Source: an uncultured Verrucomicrobiales bacterium
GTDB lineage: Bacteria; Verrucomicrobiota; Verrucomicrobiia; Verrucomicrobiales; Akkermansiaceae
Reading direction: 5' to 3'
Assembly (NCBI GenBank): GCA_937893015.1
Contig: CALBJX010000025.1
Span: 1-24,429, forward strand
Length of the DNA: 24,429 nt
Shown here: positions 1 to 6,818 of the stretch, one piece after another
Position numbering within the stretch: position 1 is the first letter of the stretch
How the letters are laid out: each line of letters starts with the position of its first letter
Translations under genes and position numbers: made by a program
The notes under the pieces: model-generated
The model's input: only the letters and a program-made list of their open reading frames with translations
Databases searched by the model: none
Told to the model about the DNA's origin: nothing

Positions 1-44
1 CAAACTTCGTACATCGTACATCGTAAATCGTACATCCCTACAAA
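1..44. repeat. Right arm of a heptamer inverted-repeat element, cut by the window edge
   Basis: Tandem 7-nt units of the type GTACATC (variants GTAAATC) run from about position 5 and end in the box TCCCTACAAA (35-44). The reverse complement of this stretch begins TTTGTAGGGATGTACGA, which is exactly how the left arm at 24350 begins. It therefore looks like the right end of the same kind of element as those at 21585-21732 and 22259-22421. It lies 25 nt downstream of the acyltransferase stop codon. The rest of the element lies outside the window. Confidence 0.65.
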
Positions 45-69
45 CTGCTCATTTGTCCCGCAGCGACCG

Positions 70-888
70 CTATCGGCCCAGTCTCTTGGCGGCGGCCTCT
101 GCCTTGCGCTCGTATTTGCGGCGTTTCTGCATGTCGCTCTTGTGAGCGGCGAGGTAGCGGAACCACGCGAGCTTGGCCCGCAGAAGCAGGCGCAGCGGGG
201 CACAGGGCGGCGGGACGGCGTCCCAGTCGGGGTACTGTTTCTCCAGCGAATCCTCGATGTACTTCATGGGGCGGCGTTCATCCCAGGTGATGCCGCGGCG
301 GCAGACGCGGGCGGGCACCCCCGCCAGCAGGCAGTGCGGCTCCTCAAAACGCCCTGTCACGATGCTGCCCCAGCCGACCATGCAATCGTCCGCGATGGTG
401 GTATTTTTGCCGATTTTGACATCCATGCCCACCCACACACGCGCACCGATGCTGATGCGTTTGCCGATGTTGAGCGAGCCGTCCTCACGGCGGATGGTGT
501 GGCCGTCCGTGCACCAGACCCGGATCCCCAGCGAGAACATGCAGTGCTCCCCGATGTCAATGCTGCTGCCGTCCTCTGCGCACATGAGCTCCGCCTCCCC
601 CAGATAGGTATGGCGGCGCACGATGATGGTGCAGTTGAAGCAAGGGCAGCCGGGCGAGCCGAGCACGATGCTGCAGGGTTTGCAGACCCATACGCCCTCC
701 TCGATGATGACAGTGTTGCCCACGCCGTACACGCTCACCGAGCCGCGGAAGGAGTCCGTATCGATGCGCACGGTGTTATCATAGCCCTGCACGCGCACGT
801 CGATGTCGTGCGCCTTGCGGGAGATGCGGATTTCCTTTTGCGGCTTGATGCCCGAGATGCGGAGGCGGCGGTGGCGGAAGAGGCTCAT
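70..888 (-). CDS. Left-handed beta-helix (hexapeptide repeat) acyltransferase
   Basis: A 272-residue protein of the hexapeptide-repeat acyltransferase superfamily, which typically moves an acetyl or similar acyl group from CoA to a sugar or antibiotic hydroxyl or amine in the cytoplasm. Irregular hexapeptide turns run from about residue 55 to 185 (for example SIDIGEHC, LNIGKRISIGARVWVGMDVKIGKNTTIADDCMVG). The likely catalytic histidine is His130 in CTDGH, as in sugar O-acetyltransferases of the WcaF/CysE fold. The C-terminal 60 residues are helical and basic (about 240-272). The ATG at 888 is chosen because a TTGACA/TATAGT promoter lies just upstream. There is no glycan cluster beside it, so the acceptor is unknown; an exopolysaccharide or LPS sugar is a reasonable guess. 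The N-terminal 50 residues are not recognised. Confidence 0.85.
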   Translation of the reverse strand: MSLFRHRRLRISGIKPQKEIRISRKAHDIDVRVQGYDNTVRIDTDSFRGSVSVYGVGNTVIIEEGVWVCKPCSIVLGSPGCPCFNCTIIVRRHTYLGEAELMCAEDGSSIDIGEHCMFSLGIRVWCTDGHTIRREDGSLNIGKRISIGARVWVGMDVKIGKNTTIADDCMVGWGSIVTGRFEEPHCLLAGVPARVCRRGITWDERRPMKYIEDSLEKQYPDWDAVPPPCAPLRLLLRAKLAWFRYLAAHKSDMQKRRKYERKAEAAAKRLGR

Positions 889-909
889 GGGAGGCGGTTA
901 AGATGTGTT

Positions 910-939
910 ACTATATCCGCTCCGGCGTCCGGCTGTCAA
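910..939 (-). promoter_or_regulatory. Promoter of the acyltransferase gene
   Basis: On the minus strand a perfect -35 TTGACA (939-934) is followed by an 18-nt spacer and a -10 TATAGT (915-910). The ATG at 888 is 21 nt beyond the -10, giving a short leader of about 15 nt. The leader ends in CCTCCC and has no Shine-Dalgarno sequence. Confidence 0.65.
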
Positions 940-1026
940 GCACATTCGCTCCGGCTGCTGCGCGACGGGGCAACACGCAAGCAAGCGCTGTGCACCCCCG
1001 AATCTCACGCGCCGCACATTACCACA

Positions 1027-1055
1027 TTGACATGGTGCCCCCACAGGGGTATGCT
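1027..1055 (+). promoter_or_regulatory. Promoter giving a leaderless DJ-1/PfpI-family transcript
   Basis: A perfect -35 TTGACA (1027-1032), a 17-nt spacer and a -10 TATGCT (1050-1055) precede the ATG at 1062 by six bases. Transcription should start at or within a base or two of that ATG. This argues against the upstream in-frame ATG at 1032, which overlaps the -35 box. Confidence 0.7.
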
Positions 1056-1061
1056 GATGCC

Positions 1062-1610
1062 ATGCAGCCGATTCTCGTTCTCATGGCTCCCGGTTTCGAG
1101 GAGATTGAACTCACCGCCCCCATCGATATCCTGCGCCGCCTCGGCATCGAGGTGGTGACGGCCGGCACAGAGAGCCGCACGGTGACAGGCGCCCACGGCA
1201 TCACCATGCAGGCAGACATGCTCATGGTGGACGCGGAGGCAGAGAACTTCGGCGGCATCATCCTGCCCGGCGGACCCGCCAGCTGGACACTGCGCGACAC
1301 GCCCCGCGTGAAAAAGCTCGTGCAGGAGTTCATGGCCGCGGAAAAGCTGGTGTCCGCCATCTGCGCCGCCCCCATCGCGCTGGAAGCTGCGGGCGTGCTC
1401 TCGGGGCGCCGCGTCACCTGCTACCCGGAGGTGAAGGGGGACCTCACCTCCGCCGCGGAGGTGACGGATGAGCCCGCCGTGACGGACGGCAACATCGTCA
1501 CAGGCCGCGGTCCCGGTGCCGCCTTGGAGTTCGGCTTTGCGCTCGGGGCTTACCTCGGCAAAGCGTCGGCCATCCCGGCCCTGCGCGCGGGCATGTGCAT
1601 GCCGGGCTGA
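1062..1610 (+). CDS. DJ-1/PfpI (YajL-like) family protein
   Basis: A 182-residue protein of the DJ-1/ThiJ/PfpI superfamily (flavodoxin-like fold), whose members act as cysteine-dependent glyoxalase/deglycase-type or chaperone-like stress proteins in the cytosol. The N-terminus MQPILVLMAPGFEEIE matches the DJ-1/YajL subfamily. The conserved acid is Glu16 and the nucleophile elbow is Cys101 in SAICAAP. The position usually occupied by a histidine in human DJ-1 is Tyr121 (VTCYPE). The length is normal for a one-domain member. A longer reading frame extends upstream to 903, but the promoter at 1027-1055 overlaps it, so the start is set at 1062. It diverges from the acyltransferase and converges on the TM2 gene. 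The exact substrate cannot be read from sequence. Confidence 0.9.
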   Translation: MQPILVLMAPGFEEIELTAPIDILRRLGIEVVTAGTESRTVTGAHGITMQADMLMVDAEAENFGGIILPGGPASWTLRDTPRVKKLVQEFMAAEKLVSAICAAPIALEAAGVLSGRRVTCYPEVKGDLTSAAEVTDEPAVTDGNIVTGRGPGAALEFGFALGAYLGKASAIPALRAGMCMPG

Positions 1611-1621
1611 CAAAGAACGCC

Positions 1622-1642
1622 CCTGCCCTGCGCCGTGGCAGG
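1622..1642. terminator. Weak hairpin between convergent genes
   Basis: CCTGCC (1622-1627) and GGCAGG (1637-1642) form a 6-bp stem with a 9-nt loop, followed by CAAAA. It lies between the convergent stop codons of the DJ-1-family gene and the TM2 gene. There is no real T-run, so this is only a possible terminator. Confidence 0.25.
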
Positions 1643-1691
1643 CAAAAGCGCCCCCCGGCACACCATGCGGAGACGGGGCAACGACCTCCCG

Positions 1692-1910
1692 TTACACGCC
1701 CAGCTCGCGGCCTTCGCCGTCGCGCAGAAGGTTGCAGAGCAGCAGCACGATATCAATCAGCTGCCAGACACCGAAAAGCCCGGCCGTAAAAAACTGAATG
1801 ATGCCCGCAATGGGGCGACCGAGATAAATGCGATGCAGACCGCAGAAACCGATAAACCCGGCCAGAGAAAGCAGCAGCGCCGTGCCGCGTGATTTGAGGG
1901 GAGATTCCAT
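1692..1910 (-). CDS. TM2 domain membrane protein
   Basis: A 72-residue integral membrane protein with two predicted transmembrane helices, about residues 10-28 and 34-60. The linker between them is the typical TM2-domain signature (GFCGLHRIYLGRPIAGIIQF, then GVWQLIDIVLLL). TM2 proteins are widespread in bacteria; their molecular function is not established. The ATG at 1910 lies 11 nt downstream of the cca stop codon on the same strand, and no separate convincing promoter is seen, so it is probably the second gene of a cca-TM2 operon. The family match is clear despite the small size. Confidence 0.88.
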   Translation of the reverse strand: MESPLKSRGTALLLSLAGFIGFCGLHRIYLGRPIAGIIQFFTAGLFGVWQLIDIVLLLCNLLRDGEGRELGV

Positions 1911-1921
1911 TGTAGTTGGTG

Positions 1922-3262
1922 TTATTGTTGTTGTGACAGAAGAGTTTTGGCTCGCGCGGTGAGCGCCTCGTTGGTGTTGGGGAGGGCATCCTCCTGAACT
2001 TCGGCAAGAAGGGTTTCGAGCAGGGTGCGGAAGAGAGGCCCGGGCTTCTGCCCCAGCTTCATGAGATCGCCGCCGTTGAAGCGCAAATCCTTCACCGTGA
2101 AGGCGGCCTCCGTCTCCAGCACCTCCTCCAGCAGCATCATGGCCGTGCGCACGCGGTCCGCCTTGCGCTGTTGGCCGTAGTCGGAATGCGCCGCAAGGTC
2201 CGCCTTCTGCACGGCGAAGAGACGGCGCACATTCTCCAAGCCCACGCGGCCGATGAGCCGCCGCATACCTGCAGGGCGGGTCGGGAAATCGTTATCGTGC
2301 TCACGCACCAGCGTCACCACATCGCGCAGGGTGTCCGTGTCGCTCTTGAGGGCAAGCAGCACCTCCTTCGCCATCTCGGCGCCGCGCTCGGGGTGGCCGT
2401 GGAAATGGTCGCGGCCGTTCTCATCCGTCGTGCGGCAGGCGGGCTTGGCGATATCGTGCAGCAGCATCGTCAGGCGCAGCAGCTCATCTGCGGGGGCAAA
2501 ATGCACCGCCCAGGCCGAGTGCGTCCACACATCATGCTTGTGATAGGGCGTGTTCTGCTCACAGCCGATGGTCGGCGCCAGCTGCGGGATGATGACGGCA
2601 AACACCTCGGGATAGGCCAACAGCATGGACACCGCGCCCTCGCCGACAAGGATTCCCTTCAGCTCCTTGAAAATGCGTTCCGCGCTCACATTCTCCAGCA
2701 GGTGGCGGTTGCGGCGCACCGCGTCGCTCGTCTCGCGCTCTACATCAAAATTGAAGCGGGACGCAAAGCGCAGCGCACGCAGAATGCGCAGGCCGTCCTC
2801 GTTGAAACGCGCATCGGGGTCGCCCACGCAGCGCATCACGCGGGCGCGGAGGTCCTCCTGCCCGCCGAAGGCATCCACCAGCCCGCGCACGGGGTTGTAG
2901 GCCATGGCATTGATGGTGAAATCGCGGCGCGACAAGTCCTCCTCCACATGAGACACAAAGGAGACGGAATCCGGGTGGCGGTTGTCAGTGTAATCTCCAT
3001 CCACGCGGAAGGTCGTCACCTCCACAGGTTCATGGTCCACCATCACCGTCACCGTGCCGTGCTGCAAGCCCGTCTTAATCACATGAAACTTGCGGAACAC
3101 GCGCAGCACCTCCTCGGGCAGCGCATTCGTGCACACATCCCAATCCTTCGGCTCCCGCCCCATCAAACTATCCCGCACACAGCCACCGACGACATACGCC
3201 TCGAACCCGTATCGTTCGAGCCGCTCCAACACAGTCAGGGCATAGTCGGGGATGTTTATCAC
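1922..3262 (-). CDS. cca: CCA-adding tRNA nucleotidyltransferase with HD domain
   Basis: A class II tRNA nucleotidyltransferase (446 residues from the GTG at 3262) that builds or repairs the 3' CCA end of tRNAs from CTP and ATP. The head domain has GGCVRD (26-31) and the metal-binding DWD (40-42). RRDFTIN (112-118) and EDGLRILRALRF (155-166) are the class II motifs C and D; EDGLR fits the nucleotide-selecting EDxxR. A C-terminal HD-type domain follows (HDVWTH..., LLHDIAKPACR, HGHPERGAEMA). A longer frame reaches 3400, but the -10 box TACAAT ends six bases before the GTG, so the long N-terminal extension would be upstream of transcription. A pure A-adding or poly(A) polymerase is less likely but cannot be excluded. 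The TM2 gene follows in the same operon. Confidence 0.92.
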   Translation of the reverse strand: MINIPDYALTVLERLERYGFEAYVVGGCVRDSLMGREPKDWDVCTNALPEEVLRVFRKFHVIKTGLQHGTVTVMVDHEPVEVTTFRVDGDYTDNRHPDSVSFVSHVEEDLSRRDFTINAMAYNPVRGLVDAFGGQEDLRARVMRCVGDPDARFNEDGLRILRALRFASRFNFDVERETSDAVRRNRHLLENVSAERIFKELKGILVGEGAVSMLLAYPEVFAVIIPQLAPTIGCEQNTPYHKHDVWTHSAWAVHFAPADELLRLTMLLHDIAKPACRTTDENGRDHFHGHPERGAEMAKEVLLALKSDTDTLRDVVTLVREHDNDFPTRPAGMRRLIGRVGLENVRRLFAVQKADLAAHSDYGQQRKADRVRTAMMLLEEVLETEAAFTVKDLRFNGGDLMKLGQKPGPLFRTLLETLLAEVQEDALPNTNEALTARAKTLLSQQQ

Positions 3263-3268
3263 GCCCCC

Positions 3269-3297
3269 ATTGTACCTTCTCCCCACCCGAAACACAA
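3269..3297 (-). promoter_or_regulatory. Promoter giving a leaderless cca transcript
   Basis: On the minus strand -35 TTGTGT (3297-3292), a 17-nt spacer and -10 TACAAT (3274-3269) are followed by GGGGGC and the GTG at 3262. The start site predicted from the -10 falls on the GTG. The GGGGGC between them is too close to act as a Shine-Dalgarno. Confidence 0.6.
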
Positions 3298-3362
3298 GCC
3301 GAAAGCGCCGTGCCCGGACGCCGTGCCCGAACTTCCTCGCCTCATACGGAGAGGCGATAATG

Positions 3363-3391
3363 TTGACGCCGGCCGGGGAATGGGGTATAGT
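3363..3391 (+). promoter_or_regulatory. Promoter giving a near-leaderless PEP-CTERM gene transcript
   Basis: A -35 TTGACG (3363-3368), a 17-nt spacer and a -10 TATAGT (3386-3391) precede the ATG at 3399 by seven bases (GGGGAGC). The GGGGAG looks like a Shine-Dalgarno but is only one base from the ATG and lies before or at the expected transcription start. Confidence 0.7.
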
Positions 3392-3398
3392 GGGGAGC

Positions 3399-4394
3399 AT
3401 GAAAAAGTTGTTGTGTCTCTTGGTAGCGGGGATGCTGGCGGGTGCGGCGGCAGGGCAGGACGCCGTGCCGACGGCGGTGGAAGGCGCGACCTATCAGTTC
3501 GGCAACACCTATGTGGGGGCACATTCTACGGAGAAATGGCTGGACGGCGGCGATGTGACCGTGCGCGAGAGCACGGAGGGCGCGGATTTGAGCGGCGCCA
3601 TGGTGGTGGGCAATGAGAACGACGGGGTGAACCAACGCGCGTACTGGGGCAAGGTAACGATGACGGGCGGCGAGGTGGACTCCCTCATCGCGGTGTGGTG
3701 CCCGCACGGCGATGCGGGGCACGGCATGGTCGTCATGCAGGGCGGCACGGCGCACAGCGTCATCGGCGGGCAATCCGTGGATCATGAGGCCTACAACAAC
3801 ACCGTCATCATGACAGGCGGCACGGCCAAAGAGGTGATGGCCTCAAACGCCGGCTCCGCCGCGGCGACCTTCAACAACATCTACCTCATCGGCAAAGGCG
3901 GCGAGGCGACCATCGATGATGTCCGCTACACCCACACGGATACCATCTCCATCAAGCGCCTGTACGGCGCCACCGGCAACAGCCTGACGCACAACGCCAT
4001 CGACCTCTACGGCACCGGCATCGCGGTCGGCCGCATGGACAACGCGGACATCCTGACCTTCCACCTCACCGCCGAGACGAGCGACGCCATCCTCGACCTC
4101 ACCCTCCCGCTGGACCTCATCGACGTCACGCTCAACTTCTCCGCGCCCGACACCTTTGCGGACCTCCCCCTCGGCACCGCCCTCACCCTCATCTCCTCCC
4201 CCGCCGAAATCCGCCTCACAGACGACCAGCTCGCCCGCACCTACACCATCACTGACGGCTCATCCCCCCTCACCACCGCCCGCCTCTCCTACACCGAAGG
4301 CGTCGGCCTCTCCCTCCTCCTCGCCCCCGAACCGCAGACCTCCCTCCTCGCCCTGCTCTCCCTCGCCGCCCTCCTCCGCCGCAGGAGGAAGTGA
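3399..4394 (+). CDS. Exported PEP-CTERM-like protein with glycine-rich repeat body
   Basis: A 331-residue secreted protein. Residues 1-20 are a Sec signal peptide (MKKLLCLLVAGMLAGAAAG). The body carries loose repeats with the core MTGG or MQGG followed by a short beta-strand (for example VTMTGGEVDSLIAV, MVVMQGGTAHSVIGG, VIMTGGTAKEVMAS), resembling the beta-helix repeats of autotransporter-type adhesins. The extreme C-terminus is APEPQT, a 14-residue hydrophobic stretch and RRRRK, which is the three-part PEP-CTERM sorting signal recognised by exosortase in Verrucomicrobia and Planctomycetes. The protein should be cleaved near PEP and released to the cell surface or matrix. The ATG at 3399 is fixed by the promoter and the signal peptide. 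The last 300 bp are very C-rich. The ligand or structural role is unknown. Confidence 0.85.
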   Translation: MKKLLCLLVAGMLAGAAAGQDAVPTAVEGATYQFGNTYVGAHSTEKWLDGGDVTVRESTEGADLSGAMVVGNENDGVNQRAYWGKVTMTGGEVDSLIAVWCPHGDAGHGMVVMQGGTAHSVIGGQSVDHEAYNNTVIMTGGTAKEVMASNAGSAAATFNNIYLIGKGGEATIDDVRYTHTDTISIKRLYGATGNSLTHNAIDLYGTGIAVGRMDNADILTFHLTAETSDAILDLTLPLDLIDVTLNFSAPDTFADLPLGTALTLISSPAEIRLTDDQLARTYTITDGSSPLTTARLSYTEGVGLSLLLAPEPQTSLLALLSLAALLRRRRK

Positions 4395-4404
4395 GAGCGC
4401 GGGG

Positions 4405-4422
4405 GAAGCGGCTCAACGCTTC
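4405..4422. terminator. Small hairpin at the convergent end of two genes
   Basis: GAAGCG (4405-4410) and CGCTTC (4417-4422) form a 6-bp stem with a 6-nt loop. It covers the last codons of the GIY-YIG gene and lies 11 nt past the PEP-CTERM stop. There is no clear T-run, so it is a weak candidate. Confidence 0.3.
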
Positions 4423-5627
4423 TTCCGCTGCTTAGAGGCTTTGCGGGTTTCGAGCCAATGGAGCTTGCCGTTGAGCGCACAGCCGCCGACAAATTGCGCG
4501 GCGCCGCTCAGGGATTTGAAGGCATAATCCTTTTGCGTGATGAGACTCTCTCCGACCTCCTGACGCAGCGCAACGGCAGAGGCGAGGCAGGAGTTTTTGG
4601 TCTCCGCGCAAAGACGGCTGCCCGCCAGCACGATAATGCCGCCGTCATCCGTCAGGCGACCCACGGCATCCGCGCCCGCCACGGTAAAATAGCGCAGGTT
4701 TTTGTCCTTCTTCGCCCCCTGCCCCATGTCGGGATGATAGATGCGGTTGTAGACATTGCAGAGCTTCTCGCCGTTCCACGAGAGGTAGGCGAAGGCGTAG
4801 ACATTGTTGGTCTGCCGAAGGCGCTTGGCCAGCGCATGGGGCGTCATCACCTCGCCGTTCACCTTAATTTTATCGGGGCCGCACACCACCGCCTCCGTGC
4901 GGTGGGCGGGGTCCTTGTCCTCATACACCAGCACATCCCCATCTTTGAGCCCCATCACATAAAAATCATACTTCGGCGCGCGGGGAGTGGACGGGCGGCA
5001 CACCACATCCCCGGCCAAACGCTGGGGAGGCTCCGGCTCTACCGGCACCATTTCCGACGCCACAGGCAACGCGGGCTTCTTCTCCGGCTGCGGCTTCACC
5101 TCCATGCGCTCCGCCTGTTTCTCCAAGAAGTGATAGCCCATCAGGTTCAGCACCACCCCCGTGTGGGTGATACACTCATCCATCTCCTGCTGAATCGTCG
5201 TAATCCCGCACCCCACCGAAGGCGGCATGGAATTTTCGATATTCATCCGCGCGGCATCGGTCGCCAGCTCATGAAAACGATTCTCCAAATAATTAAGGTG
5301 GGCTGCATTGAACACGGCATCCCCCGTGCTGGTGAGCACCAGCGTATGCGACCAAAAGCTCTTGCTGTCACTCACGGAATGCTGCTGCAAACGGCGATAA
5401 ATATTCTGCGCCTGCCCGATATAGAGCGTCTGCGCCCCCTCCTTCTCCCCCATCAGGAAATAGATGCCGCTCCCCTGCAACTCCTCCACCGCAGCCGCCT
5501 CCTTCAGCGCCGTCCGCGGAAAGCGATACACAATCTCGCTCCACCGCGACCGCGTCACCTTCACCACGCCCTCTAACGAAGCAGACACCACATGAAACGT
5601 CAATCTGTGCTCAGAAGCCATAACCAT
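4413..5627 (-). CDS. GIY-YIG nuclease-like protein with C-terminal DUF4357 domain
   Basis: A 404-residue protein. Residues 52-120 are a GIY-YIG domain: GIYFLMG (54-60), LYIGQAQNIYRRLQQH (68-83, with YIG and the conserved Arg79), and the later Glu in YLENRF (115). The C-terminus (about 325-395: GGIIVLAGSRLCAETKNSCLASAVALRQ, YAFKSLSGAAQFVGGCALNG) matches the DUF4357 family, often fused to GIY-YIG domains. The middle (about 170-210) is a proline-rich linker. It is a predicted DNA-acting endonuclease of unknown target. A GTG at 5642 has GGAGGGGG upstream, but it overlaps a good -10 box, so the ATG at 5627 is preferred; the ATG at 5621 is equally possible. It stands alone next to a defence island and may belong to it functionally. 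Confidence 0.82.
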   Translation of the reverse strand: MVMASEHRLTFHVVSASLEGVVKVTRSRWSEIVYRFPRTALKEAAAVEELQGSGIYFLMGEKEGAQTLYIGQAQNIYRRLQQHSVSDSKSFWSHTLVLTSTGDAVFNAAHLNYLENRFHELATDAARMNIENSMPPSVGCGITTIQQEMDECITHTGVVLNLMGYHFLEKQAERMEVKPQPEKKPALPVASEMVPVEPEPPQRLAGDVVCRPSTPRAPKYDFYVMGLKDGDVLVYEDKDPAHRTEAVVCGPDKIKVNGEVMTPHALAKRLRQTNNVYAFAYLSWNGEKLCNVYNRIYHPDMGQGAKKDKNLRYFTVAGADAVGRLTDDGGIIVLAGSRLCAETKNSCLASAVALRQEVGESLITQKDYAFKSLSGAAQFVGGCALNGKLHWLETRKASKQRKKR

Positions 5628-5639
5628 CACTAACACAAG

Positions 5640-5669
5640 CACTATAACACCCCCTCCGCCCTATATCAA
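5640..5669 (-). promoter_or_regulatory. Promoter of the GIY-YIG gene
   Basis: On the minus strand -35 TTGATA (5669-5664), an 18-nt spacer and -10 TATAGT (5645-5640). The predicted start near 5633 leaves a leader of about 6 nt before the ATG at 5627. A GGAGGGGG run sits in the spacer, where it cannot act in translation if this promoter is used. Confidence 0.55.
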
Positions 5670-5716
5670 GGGAGAAATGCCGTCATTTCAACGGAAATTC
5701 ACGCACACCCCGTCCA

Positions 5717-5736
5717 CATGGCGTATATACGCCATG
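5717..5736. promoter_or_regulatory. Perfect 20-bp palindrome, candidate operator
   Basis: CATGGCGTAT is followed directly by its reverse complement ATACGCCATG with no gap. It lies in the 237-bp gene-free stretch upstream of the GIY-YIG gene and downstream of the DUF2971 gene. It has no T-run, so a protein-binding site is more likely than a terminator. A second palindrome with the same core GTATATAC lies exactly 60 bp away. Confidence 0.6.
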
Positions 5737-5779
5737 CAATCTCATTCAATCTCAACGGATGCAGCACACCTTTCCATAG

Positions 5780-5793
5780 GGTGTATATACACC
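5780..5793. promoter_or_regulatory. Perfect 14-bp palindrome, second candidate operator
   Basis: GGTGTAT followed by ATACACC. It shares the core GTATATAC with the palindrome at 5717-5736, and the two centres are 60 bp apart. Together they look like a pair of binding sites for one dimeric regulator, which is not identifiable in the window. Confidence 0.5.
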
Positions 5794-5879
5794 GCAGTCT
5801 CTCACCATTCGCCACATTCCCCCAACGCCCCGCCGCGCACACCCGACGCACTATCGACAATCGACTCACATAAAAATCT

Positions 5880-6788
5880 TCACATTAATGAAGGCAGCTC
5901 ACACCGACTTCGAGTCATACGATACTCATCATCAGCAAAAATAGCCCTATAAATCTCCTCAATATACAGTGGCTGAGCTGTTCCCTTTAAGGGACTATTT
6001 TTCATCGCTTGAATAACTGCCGCTGCTGTTGTTCGACGGCTAACTGGGTATCTAGCCCCCAATATGATAGCACTAATGTAGCGCGTCAATCCCGATACAA
6101 AAAAGGAGTCTTCTCGGTACTCTTTACACCCACCCAGAGTTACCATTAAGCGCCATTCACGTTCATAACTCCACTCTAGCGACTTGCTGAAAAAGACCTT
6201 AGAAATCTTCAAATCCTGCAGCACTCCATCCATAAAAAAGGCACCTCCCATCCCCAGTTTTCTCTTAGGGCGTTTCGCGGCATAGGCGACCTCCACCAAA
6301 GTTGCATAGAAAGGGCCGTTCTTATCCTTCTCCGAAGATTTTCCTATATACCAGTACTGCCTCGGCTCATCTCTATCACCTGTGGGCAAATCGATGAGAA
6401 CATATTGATTTCTTTTCTCCCCGTCAGGTGATTCTTCATCAGCGAAAAAGGGCGCAAAATCATCACTTAACTCACCTCTGTCCTGCACGGGAAAATCAAA
6501 CTGCAAACATACACCCTTATGCGCATCTGCATAATGAGCCCACATGAGAGGATTATCATCTACTGAAGAGAAACTAATGAATCCGCCCTCTTCTCGTGTA
6601 GGTGTCTGATTCTCATCATCCTTTGCCGGAAGAAACTCGAGCGGGTCATTACATCTTTCGGGTACAGACACCTTCATTCTATCCTCCGCCAAAACATTAT
6701 AGAGGTGCTTAGCCGGCATGAAGTAATACAAGCGGATATAATCCTTACCATCATCTCCCTTCACAAATGGCAAATGTTCTGTTGGCAT
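5880..6788 (-). CDS. DUF2971 domain protein, last gene of the defence operon
   Basis: A 302-residue soluble protein. RCNDPLEFLP (45-54) and LMWAHYADAHKGVCLQFDFP (81-100) are the hallmarks of DUF2971, a family of unknown biochemical role. The C-terminal half has a conserved-looking stretch on the same theme (FFSKSLEWSYEREWRLMV, about residues 195-215, and YISAIILGARYPVS near 235). The ATG at 6788 lies 30 bp after the res stop codon with AAGGATT just before it and no clear promoter, so it is probably co-transcribed with mod and res. GC content is lower than in the housekeeping flanks. From this context an accessory or effector role in the restriction locus is likely, but this is inferred from position only. 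Confidence 0.8.
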   Translation of the reverse strand: MPTEHLPFVKGDDGKDYIRLYYFMPAKHLYNVLAEDRMKVSVPERCNDPLEFLPAKDDENQTPTREEGGFISFSSVDDNPLMWAHYADAHKGVCLQFDFPVQDRGELSDDFAPFFADEESPDGEKRNQYVLIDLPTGDRDEPRQYWYIGKSSEKDKNGPFYATLVEVAYAAKRPKRKLGMGGAFFMDGVLQDLKISKVFFSKSLEWSYEREWRLMVTLGGCKEYREDSFFVSGLTRYISAIILGARYPVSRRTTAAAVIQAMKNSPLKGTAQPLYIEEIYRAIFADDEYRMTRSRCELPSLM

Positions 6789-6818
6789 AATCCTTACTCG
6801 TACATTATTTTCCTTTAC

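Noticed and set aside
2171..3616. Plus-strand open frame of 481 codons
   Set aside because: It is antisense to cca and runs into the PEP-CTERM gene in another frame; no domain is visible.
5640..5642. GTG with GGAGGGGG upstream as the start of the GIY-YIG gene
   Set aside because: The GTG overlaps a good -10 TATAGT with TTGATA 18 bp upstream, and the extra residues (MLVLV) add nothing to the fold. The ATG at 5627 fits better, though this is not certain.
5677..5952. Plus-strand open frame of 91 codons
   Set aside because: It lies over the twin palindromes and the end of the DUF2971 gene, has low-complexity His/Ser/Pro composition and no recognisable domain or promoter.
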